Below are positions 44,729-58,183 of a DNA stretch of 64,000 bases, one piece after another. A program made the position numbers and the translations under genes. The stretch spans positions 269,796,062-269,860,061 of the forward strand of contig CM041779.1 of NCBI GenBank assembly GCA_023374045.1, given 5' to 3'. Numbering within the stretch: the stretch's first letter is position 1; each line of letters opens with the position of its first letter. This DNA is from Limonium bicolor (lineage: Eukaryota; Streptophyta; Magnoliopsida; Caryophyllales; Plumbaginaceae). Under the pieces are notes generated by a model. That model was not told the DNA's origin. It saw only the letters and a list, made by a program, of their open reading frames with translations, and did no database searches.

Positions 44729-47700
44729 TGTAACACCCCAACCGGTAATCTCATCATTACCTCTTAAACCTTCTCTAAGTACTCTTACTCGCACAGCGGA
44801 ACTCTAACTTACAACGAGGGGTGAAACGACGCCGTTAGCCACCCATGTGGCTAACCAGGCCTTTCTTACATACCGTAACGGTCTGATGAACTGGAACAAC
44901 CGAGTACTTCATACAAATACAATACTCAATCATATCTCTACTATACCGAGTCTACGATATACGGATGCCGATAACATACTCGGACTTACACCTCATACAA
45001 ACGCATAAGTAATTACAATCTAACTACCCATGCTCACAGCCGTCCCCGTCCTACTCTCTCGAACGGTGGTCAGCTTCAAGTACCTGCACACTAAAAACGT
45101 TCCCCCTAGGGGGTCAGCTTACGCTGCGCATGAAATTCGCATATACCGCGTGCTAACCGCGGTACGCGACTATTGGGTCGGATATACATGGAGTTCATTT
45201 TAATCAAACAACATGCATCATGGCAATACAATATATATGTATATCACACAAGGAATCTACATCCAATCACGGAACACGATTCCTAACTAACATAACAATG
45301 TTGTTAGTGGTAACTGGTTACTCTTAGGCATTGAGGGTTATTCCTCACTATGCCTAGTTTACTCATTCAATACCTCACCCGCTCTCTCGGGTTACTAATT
45401 CGTATACTCACCCATTCTCTTGGGCTACTCATTCTTATACTTACCCATTCTCTCGGGTTACTCATACTTATACTCACCCCTTTCTCCGGGTTATTTATAC
45501 TCATTATCTCACCCACGCTCTTGGGCTCCTGTAGATTCTCGAGACACTACAGGTCTCCTACGTCACGCTTGTTACTCTTATACATACTTAAGCCAAAACT
45601 CATGGCTTTCTAGCATAGTCTTACTTCCCCGGTTTCGACCCTACTCTGGGTCTAGCATGGTGGGAAGGTTCAACTAGCTCACGGAACTCTCTCTTAGTTC
45701 CTATCTCTTTTACTTAGGTCCGACTACTCTCGGACTACTCTCGTTCCCATACACTCCTCTCTCGGAGTTATAATAATATCATGTATATTAGTCTAGAAGC
45801 ATCATTCTCGATGTTCCTAATGACTTTGGGAACTTTACTTAAATTCGGGTAATCTTAGGTTTAAGTGTTACCCTCACAATCATATGCTTGTACATTCGGA
45901 TATTTTCTTATACCGGGTAAAATCCTCATATAAGAGGTCGACCGTATCTCAAGGGAGTCACATAGTCCCTTAGGTCTCTTTTACCTTTCTTATATGTTTA
46001 CATTATTGGACTAACTTCAATCCTCTCGATGGAGGTCATTTATCTCTCCACTCATATTTATTTCGTGGATTGTTTCACTAAGGTTCTCTAACCGTTATCG
46101 GGTATATACTCAACCCGTACATCTCCTCGCATTTTAGGGAGTTCATATGTTTGTGTTATCGTTATACTTTAATCGATAGTTGTGTGTGTTTGCATAATAC
46201 CATTGGTTATGTGACTACCCGTTCAGCGGGTTTCTAGTCAATCAATACTCACTAAGAGTCGGTCTATGCACTAAGTTAGACCACACCGGCATACAAGTAT
46301 GTTAGCTCATTCACATACAACAATGCATGCATAATCAAAAAGGGATTATTTTCATGCTTTAATCTTGATTAAGCCGGCACACAAACACACAAATCAGAGT
46401 AACTCGGTTAGCATACGGGCATGAGAAAAATACCTTTCACCGGGATTTTACTTTTACCGTGTCATCTCACCATGCTTGGTTCACACACGATCCACTGATA
46501 ACATTCAAATGTTTTATTAACATCAAAGCATCACGGTATGTAAAACTAATACTCCCGTACTTAACCCCGTTTATCCCGTTATCTCGGTTTTACACTTGTT
46601 AATTTGAGTTCTCATTTCTCACTCTCTTCTAACACTTTCTTACACTTCTTAGGGCCTTTACATGTCACCAAACAAGGCCTTAACATCTTATAACATCATT
46701 AGCATTCAAAACCCCCATCATTAGCAACCTTTAAAACACTCACGGTGCAATCTAGGGGTGGTCCGGGACTTGGTCCTTACCTAAAGTCCCGGACCAATTG
46801 TTTTCCTAACTCTCGGCTAATTTTAGACTATGGTCCGGGACCTTGTCCTGGAGTATAGTCCCGGACAGGGGTGTGCTGCAACTCTCGACCGTTTTTTAAG
46901 TGTGGTCCGGGACTTTGTCCAAGGACCAAGTCCCGGACCCTGCTAAAACCTGCTCCAAACTTAATTTTTCCACTCCAAATCAATCCTTAAACCACCCTTA
47001 ATCTTTCCATAAACTTTCCACATGTTTAACCACCTTTAAACATGCTCCAACCTCTAAATCATGGGTTAAACCCTTACCCAAATTTTACTCAAAATCACTT
47101 ATATTCCATAAACTAGTTTTTCTTGTTTTCTACTAGACTTGTAACAGATTTGGTTTCCTCTTTAAACCATTCTAACCTCACTTACTGATGCCATTCCAAG
47201 CATTCACATGGCATTATTTTTACTCCCTACACACTCTCCTTCAAAGTTTGGTTTTCTAAACCATTAACCACTCACTTAAACCTCTTAAACAAACATAGTT
47301 TCCTCCTTTGAATAGAACACTCAAGTCCATACATCCCTAGGAAATTTTGACAGCACTTACTTGCTTTACTAAGCATTTTCACCACACTAAAATCAACTCA
47401 CAAGCACTTCTTCCCACCTTTGGTTTAGACATCAACAATCACATTAAATTCCCACTTGTTCACATATAAACTAGCTTGGTTTCCTAGGTTCATTTTACAC
47501 ACTTAAACCCATTGAAACATTCCCATTCAACAAACAACATTATAGTATCATGACACCACAATTCAAGGTCCTTAATTCAACTATCATTTAACTCACAAGT
47601 CACATAAAAACTAGCTCAAGGTAAGCTTTTACCTTGCTCCTTTTCGGTTTTCCCCTTCTTCCTCTTTCTCTTGTTCCCTCTTTCTTCATGTTTCCACATC

Positions 47701-48931
47701 AAAACAAAGGGGAATAGATTGCCAACTACAATCATATCCCCATATACATATATCAAACTTATTAATTCAAACCCTCCTTACAAAACTAGTATTTAAGAGC
47801 TAGTTTTTAAGGCTTAACTTTGACATTACCTTAGAGTGTCCAAAAGGAGAGCTTGGCAATCAAATAATGGAATTTCCAACACCCCACAAGAGCAAGGTGA
47901 AATCGGCTGAAATGGAGGAAATTTTCAACGTGAGGGAAAATTTCCCAAATTACAAGAACAAGCTTGAAATGGCCAAAACTCTTACTTATTATTACCTTAA
48001 GACATTAAGGAGGTGGAGGAGAGTTAAAATCAGCTCTTAAAGCTTCAAAAGCTCCAACATCCATGGAAGTGAAGGTGGGGGAATCAAGATTTTGAGGGGT
48101 ACAAAACGTAGCCCTCGCCGATACGAGTCTAACGGTGGCAATTTTGTGCGATTCGGTGAAGGAATGAGCAAGTTAGAGGAGATTGAAGATGGAGGTGGTG
48201 TGCTGTGTGGAGTCGCCCAGCGTACAGAGGTAAAGGAAGAAGAAGCTCTGGTGGGGGGAAAGGAATCGTGAATGAAAGAAAAAGAGGGGAGAGAGAGTTC
48301 TAATATTACATTAACTATTCACCCTTTTACTTTTTCTTTTCTTTCCTTTCTTATTTATTTACTAGCTTAGAGTGTGTGTGAGTGGGTGACTCACTAAATA
48401 AAACCGGCCCCACTAAATTAGTAAGCTGGAGCGTTTTTCGTTTTCTTACAGAAAACGCTCGTTATTTTACCCGGTTTGGCACTATTCACTAACCGGGCCC
48501 GTTTTTCGGATTTTTCTCGTTTCTTCTTTTTAATGGCTATTAAGCTTCCATTAATACTTAATTATAGTTATGTAATCAACTATAATTTTTACGGGTCCGT
48601 TTGACCACTTAAAGTCACGTTTTCGGGTTTTCTCGAAAAACGTGCTTTTAAACTCCGTTGGCGTTTTAATCCATTATTTGGATCCGTTCTCTTCGGGAAT
48701 CATTCCCGTACACTTATTAGGCCTAACTAAGCCTTAGGAATCCATCTCGGACCCTCTCGAGATCATACATCTCTTATACTCATTTAACGCGCATTTTAGC
48801 GTTTTTTGCTTTTCAAGCGTTTTCTCTTTTCTTTTGGTTTTATTCTTTTTACCAATACTCTTTAGGCACCATTAGGCCTTATATAATCATATTAGAGTAA
48901 TTTAATCACCATTATTAGGTCCGGGGTATTA
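44729..48931 (-). repeat. Array LTR B
   Basis: 4,203 bp, near-identical to LTR A with small indels; the minisatellite is one unit shorter at its end (near 45520) and one hairpin arm has lost two bases (about 46866). Confidence 0.85.
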
Positions 48932-51900
48932 AAATCTACCCCCCTTAGGAACTTTGTCCTCAAAGTTGGTGGATCTAAATGGTTACTCTCATGGGCACTC
49001 TATGCCAAGTTATAATACATGTATAACCTTACAGACTCCACAAGTCAGTCACATTACATACTACACATACTACACACAAATCACAGCATGTATAGCAATC
49101 AAAAATCTCTTTTACTCTCTCCATGGATTCGTCCGAAGACAAGAAGGCACTACAGTCCTCGAATCCATATCGAGTAATCTACTACTGATCCCTCAGGTAC
49201 CGGTCACGTTGAACACTTACTCTTTCTGGTTCACGGCCGTTTCATGACAAATGGGCACTTACTCTCTCTGGCCCGGTCCCCTCGGTTCTGATCAAAACGT
49301 TACACATATACATATCCTCAGGCACTCTGGTTGACTCACTCAACACAGGAACATCTCAGGGTACTCTCCCCTCCCGCTGCCTTTGGAAAAATCACACACT
49401 GACACCGCCCCCAACCGGTCACTTAGGACCGCCGCACGTACGGTGTAATGGTTTCAAAACTATACTCGCCCACCGTTCTACCGGTCATCAGACTTAAGGC
49501 TCAGCCATCGGCGGGTGATAGCGGTTTCAAAACCAGTTTTTTTTTTTTTTTGTTTCCATCTTCACACTTGAAGAAATTCTTTTTCAAAATCTGTTTTGAA
49601 AATTCTTTTTAAAACATCACACAACTCCAAATCAGATTTATGGTAGCTGTATCTTTCTTAGCGTGATTACTTGTGACCACTATAGGGAGCTTCAGGAATC
49701 ATCTAACCCTGATGTGATCAGCATCAGTGTTGAACTATCCTCCACCCCATTTGTGTTCGGTTTCCCTTGATCGCTAGCCGACCAAGTTCCACCTCCACGT
49801 CAGTTTCAAACAATCAGATAGTCAAACATTTTTGTTTTCTATCTTTTACTCTTTCTAGTCATATTCACGAAACAATTCGTTTCAATTAATCTCTAGTTCC
49901 TAGTACTTAGGGTCATTTGTCATTCTCATTGCTTCACTACTTTACCTAGGTATTCCATACTTATGGCTTCATTTACTCAAATTGTTGCTCAATTTAAAAC
50001 ATATAACATACAACTCCAAAGGATGGAACTCACTCCATCTATCATTCTCAAATAAAATCACCTAGGGAACTCACTCCCTCTTAGGTTACACATTCGGTTT
50101 CATGCCATTCATACTCATCATTCATGTCTAATCTCACTAGACATATACATAAGGATCTCATTCCCCAGGAGTTCTCCTACTCCTCTTTTCATATTTATTA
50201 CATACACATTACTCGCATCTCTCATGCACCATACTCATACTTACGCGATGAATGGGTAGACCATGTTTTATGTAACATGAGTTCCAATCATCAAAACAAT
50301 TTCTTTTTGTGCTATGCACATAGTAGTTTACGCACCAATACGTAAAACATACTCTAAGCGGTTTCTCGCCCTATACCCCTACCCCCTCTAGGCAAGGGGT
50401 TACGCCCCGCGTAACCACCATATGTTTATCACTGAACATGGTTCATTAATTCGAGTATTATGAAGTGTTTAAACTTCAATACGGTTAATTAACTCATAAC
50501 CGGTTCGGTTCTAGCCTCTAATGCTTCAAAGGGGTTTATGACATAGGTATACTAACCCTGAATCACGGTCACAAGCTTCTGCTCGCTGACCTGATAACTA
50601 GAGCTTATTTGCTCTTTGGTATTCTCAATGTATATCAATCGTCGCTTGGTATCTCTTACCGTATGCGAATTCGATGAGTTATAGATTGTCTCTCCAGTTC
50701 TCTGGGAATCTATTTCGTATAACACTGTTATACCTTTGTGATTTATTCCTTATTTTTCCCGACTTGTTTGTCGGTTGAGGTCAAGCTACTACTTAGCATG
50801 TAGTGCTTCCTCGTTTAATAGTGGCTCAATGGATTATGTTTGTTTCTTGGTTCTGTACCAGAGTTCTTCATTCATACTACTCTGCATTTTTTCCACATAT
50901 CGATCCTGGGCCCTGTGGGTTACTGCCCACGTTCTATTCGTGCATCTTTGGTCTTGGCCAACGGCCGCACGGTTATCTCCTCTAAAATCTCACTCAACAG
51001 GCTTCCGTTGACATTTCTCAATTCCTTCGGCTCTCCCACTCGACATTACCCTGCACAAGTGCATACCAAAACACTCAGTCATACAGAGTGCAGAAGCGTA
51101 AACCCTTGACAGTAAATCTTCATGGGATAGGAATGATGATTTGTCAGTTCCTATACCATTATTTTCTCATCAGCTTCATATCACTAACTAGTTATACTCT
51201 TTACGGTCGCTTATGGTACCTTGTTTCCTCGTTACAACATTTGTTTACATGGCATCCGCTACTACACTTTAGCTTCTATATCACTGACTCCCGCCATTTA
51301 CACTATGGCTTGACATTCACTTGGCTCAATATTATACGCTATTTTTTTTTATATCCTTGCGCACTTGCGCGCTGCTTGCTCGCAGTCTCATATTGCACGC
51401 ATTAGCGTTTACTACTCAACCTCGATTACTTTCGCTTCGAATTGCTGCTATCGAGGTTCTCTTTATACTCTACTTGTTCATATACTCATTGGCAATATAC
51501 ACATGCTCAAGTGTTTACTACACCCGCTCTAGCGGTTTCACATAAACTACTTAGGTGGTAGCCTCTATCTGGAGGATTCACGCAAATGCGCTCCATAGGC
51601 CCCATAATAACAAGTGGTATCCCCACTCTAAGTAGTGGTTCATTCACCACGGTTCCTCTTATGCCTCTATGCATAGGTTTACAAACGTTTGGATCTACGT
51701 ATGTAGTTGGTTTTATCGGTTACAAGCCACCTTGCCTCGATCATGCTCCTGCGGCTGTTTATATAGGTTTCTTCTTCTCCGTATGCCATTAAATGGTTAG
51801 GAGGTATTTATGGGCTCTTTGATATGGTTGTCTCCATCAACTCTCCGTACTTGGAAGCGGCCCTTTTTTTTACTAGGTATTAATCATGCTTCTAGCAATT

Positions 51901-53969
51901 AGGGTATCAGGTGTTACAAGGGATCCCTTCGGGTTTTACACGAGTGTTTGCTTAAACCAATGTGTTCTCAACACGATGTTTCGTTCAAGTAATGTTGACT
52001 CCGGCACCTTATTGGAGTGCTCCCTGGGTGTTAATGAGTAATGCCATTACATCTGGATTGTACTTATGGTTATGTTCAGTTGTGACTTCGCCTTGCGGCT
52101 ATGTCCTTGACTATCCCGTTTAGGGTTGTAATGTCTCTCATATTGGGTAGATCCTTGGTACCTTCTAATACCTTCTAGGTCAGGTCATTATTCTCTTCAG
52201 TGAGGTATAATGTGGGAATTCTATCCCGTTTATCGTACATCAATAAGTTCATTTAGGCATTCGCCGTATTGTTTACACTGGTATTCACCCAGTTATTGGG
52301 TATTTCCTGAGACATATCCAATGTCTGTACTTAATACTCTGTGCTTCTCGCACTTCTTAACGTTATGTTCTTAGATCCATCATTACTGGATTCTTGACTC
52401 CTTAACTTGGTAAGCTTCCTTGTATTCTTCGATCATTCGAGATATCCAACTGTCTTGGTTTGAATTGGCTCTTTCGTCCGTAGTATGGAGTGGCTACTTC
52501 CCGTGCTCCGTACTCTACTTGTATACATACATGGAGTATCTTATTGATACGTTACCACCTACCCGACTAACTCATAATTGGTCTGTCAGGCCCGCAAGCT
52601 CCTTCGGAGTGCGGTCGTTCCATGTCTCGTTTAGTATACTGTAGTGTCGGTCACACGCCTAAGTGAAGTATTCTGTTGCCAACTCCTCTTATATCGTCCT
52701 ATGATAACTTACCGTCATTCTCTGGTTTGGTTTTTAAAAATTTGGGGGTCTTTGGAAAATTTCATGCTTTGAAGAAAAGTTTGAGTCTTGAAAGTAAACT
52801 CTTTGCGGCATTTCAATGTCGGTTGCTTCTTACAGGTCTAGCCTCTTGCTGACCGGTATATTCTTTATACAGTGGTCAGGCCTTTAGGCCTTTCCAAGGT
52901 TTCATTTCAGAATTTTAGGGTTCGTGGTGCTATATTGGCTTCATTCGTCATCCTGGTACTTTGCTAAGTACTGATAGCTTGAAAGCTCCTCTTAGCTGTC
53001 CGTTTATACTGCACTTGCCGAGGCAAGTGCGCGGTACAGGCGGTTTTTGGGTTAACTCATACGGTCACGGTATTGTTCACATTGTTTTTGGTAGCCTCGT
53101 TGGCTCTTCCTTGATCCCCTAGTTGGATAACTGCTCCTTGGAGCTGATTCTCATTCCTCTTGACATGACTGTCGTTCATTTAGGAGCTCCTCCACTCTCG
53201 GAGTTCCTTAATTACTTAGTGCTTTGTTCTACCTCGTTGCTCGTTCCCACATCTTTACTGTGGTTACCGGGCTAAAGTCATTTAGGCACTACTTCTGTAG
53301 TCCCATTCGGGTATATCCCGTAGTTTATGCTCGTAGCTGTCTAAGCTATATCAGTTAAGTATTGCAATCTTTGGGGTGTGGCAGGGTGGGTGTACCTACT
53401 CTTGACTAGATTCTTAGTGAATGGGTATACCGTTGGTGGTAATATTTAACTATGGCGGTCCGCAGACATGTGTCCCGGTTCCCGTTAGTTCTCATGAATC
53501 CGCCTTGTTGCGCGGTTGGTGCATCCTTTTTGTTGCTGCTCGACCAGCTGGGTTCTCGCGACTGCTAAGCATGTCGCCCCAGGCTGCCACAAATTCTGGT
53601 CTCTTGGATTAGGATGTCTCGTTCCCTCGCCATTAAGTGCGGTTATTGTCGTTCCAGCGGGATCCGTCTCCGGGATTTCCGGTTCTCGGGATCTACCGCA
53701 TGACAGGTTCTGGTTCATATTGAGATATTAAATAACTGCCAGATTGGGTTTCCCCGTCTCTCTGGCGTTCTTCCCCAAGCTTTCAATTCGGGGGTTGTGG
53801 AGGGCGGGTATGGTATTGTAGGTATCCAGATCATACTGGAAGTTCCTATCTAGCGCATCTCTCACGCTACCACTCAACCCTTAGCCCTAAGACTCTATAT
53901 CCTAACTCGGTATTTCCTAAGCTCGGTATTTCCAGTCATCAGAGCGATACTTCGCTCTGATACCATTTT
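48932..53969 (-). other. Internal domain, array unit 2 (non-coding)
   Basis: Copy of 39696-44728. Between about 50080 and 52030 it carries dozens of 1-10 bp insertions and deletions absent from units 1 and 3, whereas base substitutions are few. No gene. Confidence 0.8.
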
Positions 53970-56900
53970 TGTAACCCCAACCGGTAATCTCATCATTACC
54001 TCTTAAACCTTCTCTAAGTACTCTTACTCGCACAGCGGAACTCATTAACGAGGGGTGAAATGAAACGACGCCGTTAGCCACCCATGTGGCTAACCAGGCC
54101 TTTCTTACATAGTAACGGTCTGATGAACTGGAACACCGAGTACTTTCATACAAATACAATACTCACTCATATCTCTACTATACCGAGTCTACGATATACG
54201 GATGCCGATAACATACTCGACTTACACCTCATACAAACGCATAAGTAATTACAATCTAACTACCCATGCTCACAGCCGTCCCCGTCCTACTTCTCTCGAA
54301 CGGTGGTCAGCTTCAAGTACCTGCACACTAAAAACGTTCCCCCTAGGGGGTCAGCTTACGCTGCGCATGAAATTCGCATATACCGCGTGCTAACCGCGGT
54401 ACGCTGACTACTTTGGGTCGGATATACATGGAGTTCATTTTAATCAAACAACATGCATCATGGCAATACAATATATATGTATATCACACAAGGAATCTAC
54501 ATCCATCACGGAACACGATTCCTAACTACATAACAATGTTGTTAGTGGTAACTGGTTACTCTTAGGCATTGAGGGTTATTCCTCACTATGCCTAGTTTAC
54601 TCATTCAATACCTCACCCGCTCTCTCGGGTTACTAATTCGTATACCACCCATTCTCTTGGGCTACTATTTATACTTACTTACCCATTCTCTCGGGTTACT
54701 CATACTTATACTCAACCCCTTTCTCTCGGGTTATTTATACTCATTATCTCCCCACGCTCTTGGGTTATTATACTCAAGCTCCTGTAGATTCTCGAGACAC
54801 TACAGGTCTCCTACGTCAGCTTGTTACTCTTATACATACTTAAGCCAAAACTCATGGCTTTCTAGCATAGTCTTACTTCCCCGGTTTCGACCCTACTCTG
54901 GGTCTAGCATGGTGGGAAGGTTCAACTAGCTCACGGAACTCTCTCTTAGTTCCTATCTCTTTTACTTAGGTCCGACTACTCTCGGACTACTCTCGTTCCC
55001 ATACACTCCTCTCTCGGAGTTATAAAATATCATGTATATTAGTCTAGAAGATCATTCTCGATGTTCCTAATGACTTTGGGAACTTTACTAAATTCGGGTA
55101 ATCTTAGGTTTAAGTGTTACCCTCACAATCATATGCTTGTACATTCGGATATTTTCTTATACCGGGTAAAATCCTCATATAAGAGGTCGACCGTATCTCA
55201 AGGGAGTCACATAGTCCCTTAGGTCTCTTTTACCTTTCTTATATGTTTACATTATTGGACTAACTTCAATCCTCTCGATGGAGGTCATTATATCTCCACT
55301 CATATTTATTTCGTGGATTGTTTTCACTAAGGTTCTAACCGTTATCGGGTATATACTCAACCCGTACATCTCCTCGCATTTTAGGGAGTTCATATGTTTG
55401 TGTTATCGTTATACTTTAATCGATAGCTTGTGTGTGTTTGCATAATACCATTGGTTATGTGACTACCCGTTCAGCGGGTTTCTAGTCAATCAATACTCAC
55501 TAAGAGTCGGTCTATGCACTAAGTTAGACCACACCGGCATACAAGTATGTTAGCTCATTCAACATACAACAATGCATGCATATCAAACAAGGGATTATTT
55601 TCATGCTTTAATCTTGATTAAGCCGGCACACAAACACCACAAATCAGAGTAAGGTTAGCATACGGGGCATGAGAAAATCATACCTTTCACCGGGATTTTA
55701 CTTTTACCGTGTCATCTCACCATGCTTGGTTCCACACGATCCACTGATAACATTCAATGTTTTATTAACATCAAAGCATCACGGTATGTAAAAACTAATA
55801 CTCCCGTACTTAACCCGTTTATCCCGTTATCTCGGTTTACACTTGTTAATTTGAGTTCTCATTTCTCACTCTCTTCTAACACTTTCTTACACTTCTTAGG
55901 GCCTTTACATGTCACCAACAAGGCCTTAACATCTTATAACATCATTAGCATTCAAACCCCCATCATTAGCAACCTTTAAAACACTCACGGTGCAATTCGG
56001 GGTGGTCCGGGACTTGGTCCTTACCTAAAGTCCCGGACCAATTGTTTTCCTAACTCTCGGCTAATTTTTAGACTATGGTCCGGGACCTTGTCCTGGAGTA
56101 TAGTCCCGGACCAGGGGTGTGCTGCAACTCTCGACCATTTTTAAGTGTGGTCCGGGACTTTGTCAAGGACCAAGTCCCGGACCCTGCTAAAACCTGCTCC
56201 AAACTTAATTTTTCCACTCCAAATCAATCCTTAAACCACCCTTAATCTTTCCATAAACTTTCCACATGTTTAACCACCTTTAAACATGCTCCAACCTCTA
56301 CAAATCATGGGTTAAACCCTTACCCAAATTCTTACTCAAAATCACTTATATTCCATAACTAGTTTCTCTTGTTTCTACTAGACTTTGTAACAGATTTGGT
56401 TTCCTCTTTAAACCATTCTAACCTCACTTACTGATGCCATTCCAAGCATTCACATGGCATTATTTTTACTCCCTACACACTCTCCTTCAAAGTTTGGTTT
56501 TTCTAAACCATTAACCACTCACTTAAACCTCTTAAACACACCTAGTTTCCTCCTTTGAATAGAACACTCAAGTCCATACATCCCTAGGAAATTTTGACAG
56601 CATTACTTGCTTTACTAAGCATTTTCACCACACTAAAATCAAACTCACAAGCACTTCTTCCCACCTGTTGGTTTAGACATCAACAATCACATTAAATTCC
56701 ACTTGTTCACATATAAACTAGGCTTGGTTTCCTAGGTTCATTTTACACACTTAAACCCATTGAAACATTCCCATTCAACAAACAACATTATAGTATCATG
56801 ACCACCACAATTCAAGGTCCTTAATTCAACCTATCATTTAACTCACAAGTCACATAAAAACTAGCTCAAGGTAAGCTTTTTACCTTGCTCCTTTTCGGTT

Positions 56901-58183
56901 TTCTCCCTCTTCTTCCTCTTTCTCTGTTCCCTCTTTCTCTTCATGTTTCCACATCAAAACAAAGGGGCATAGATTGCCAACTACAATCATATCCCCATAT
57001 ACATATATCAAACTTATTAATTCAAACCCTCCTTACAAAACTAGTATTTAAGAGCTAGTTTTTAAGGCTTAACTTTGACATTACCTTAGAGTGTCCAAAA
57101 GGAGAGCTTGGCAATCAAATAATGGAATTTACAACACCCCACAAGAGCAAGGTGAAATCGGCTGAAATGGAGGAAATTTTCAACGTGAGGGAAAATTTCC
57201 CAAATTACAAGAACAAGCTTGAAATGGCCAAAACTCTTACTTATTATTACCTTAAGACATTAAGGAGGTGGAGGAGAGTTAAAATCAGCTCTTAAAGCTT
57301 CAAAAGCTCCAACATCCATGGAAGTGAAGGTGGGGGAATCAAGATTTTGAGGGGGTACAAAACGTAGCCCTCGCCGATACGAGTCTAACGGTGGCAATTT
57401 TGTGCGATTCGGTGAAGGAATGAGCAAGTTAGAGGAGATTGAAGATGGAGGTGGTGTGCTGTGTGGAGTCGCCCAGCGTACAGAGGTAAAGGAAGAAGAA
57501 TCTGGTGGGGGGAAAGGAATCGTGAATGAAAGAAAAAGAGGGGGAGAGGAGTTCTAATATTACATTAACTATTCACCCTTTTACTTTTTCTTTTCTTTCC
57601 TTTCTTATTTATTTACTAGCTTAGAGTGTGTGTGAGTGGGTGACTCACTAAATAAAACCGGCCCCACTAAATTAGTAAGCTGGAGCGTTTTTCGTTTTCT
57701 TACAGAAAACGCTCGTTATTTTACCCGGTTTGGCACTATTCACTAACCGGGCCCGTTTTTCGGATTTTTCTCGTTTCTTCTTTTTAATGGCTATTAAGCT
57801 TCCATTAATACTTAATTATAGTTATGTAATCAACTATAATTTTTACGGGTCCGTTTGACCACTTAAAGTCACGTTTTCGGGTTTTCTCGAAAAACGTGCT
57901 TTTAAACTCCGTTGGCGTTTTAATCCATTATTTGGATCCGTTCTCTTCGGGAATCATTCCCGTACACTTATTAGGCCTAACTAAGCCTTAGGAATCCATC
58001 TCGGACCCTCTCGAGATCATACATCTCTTATACTCATTTAACGCGCATTTTAGCGTTTTTTGCTTTTCAAGCGTTTTCTCTTTTCTTTTGGTTTTATTCT
58101 TTTTACCAATACTCTTTAGGCACCATTAGGCCTTATAATCATATTAGAGTAATTTAATCACCATTATTAGGTCCGGGGTATTA
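53970..58183 (-). repeat. Array LTR C
   Basis: 4,214 bp. Its first 20 bases lack two bases (TGTAACCCC instead of TGTAACACCCC), and small indels cluster in its first 900 bp; the rest follows LTR A closely, including the triple hairpins at 56004-56183. Confidence 0.85.
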
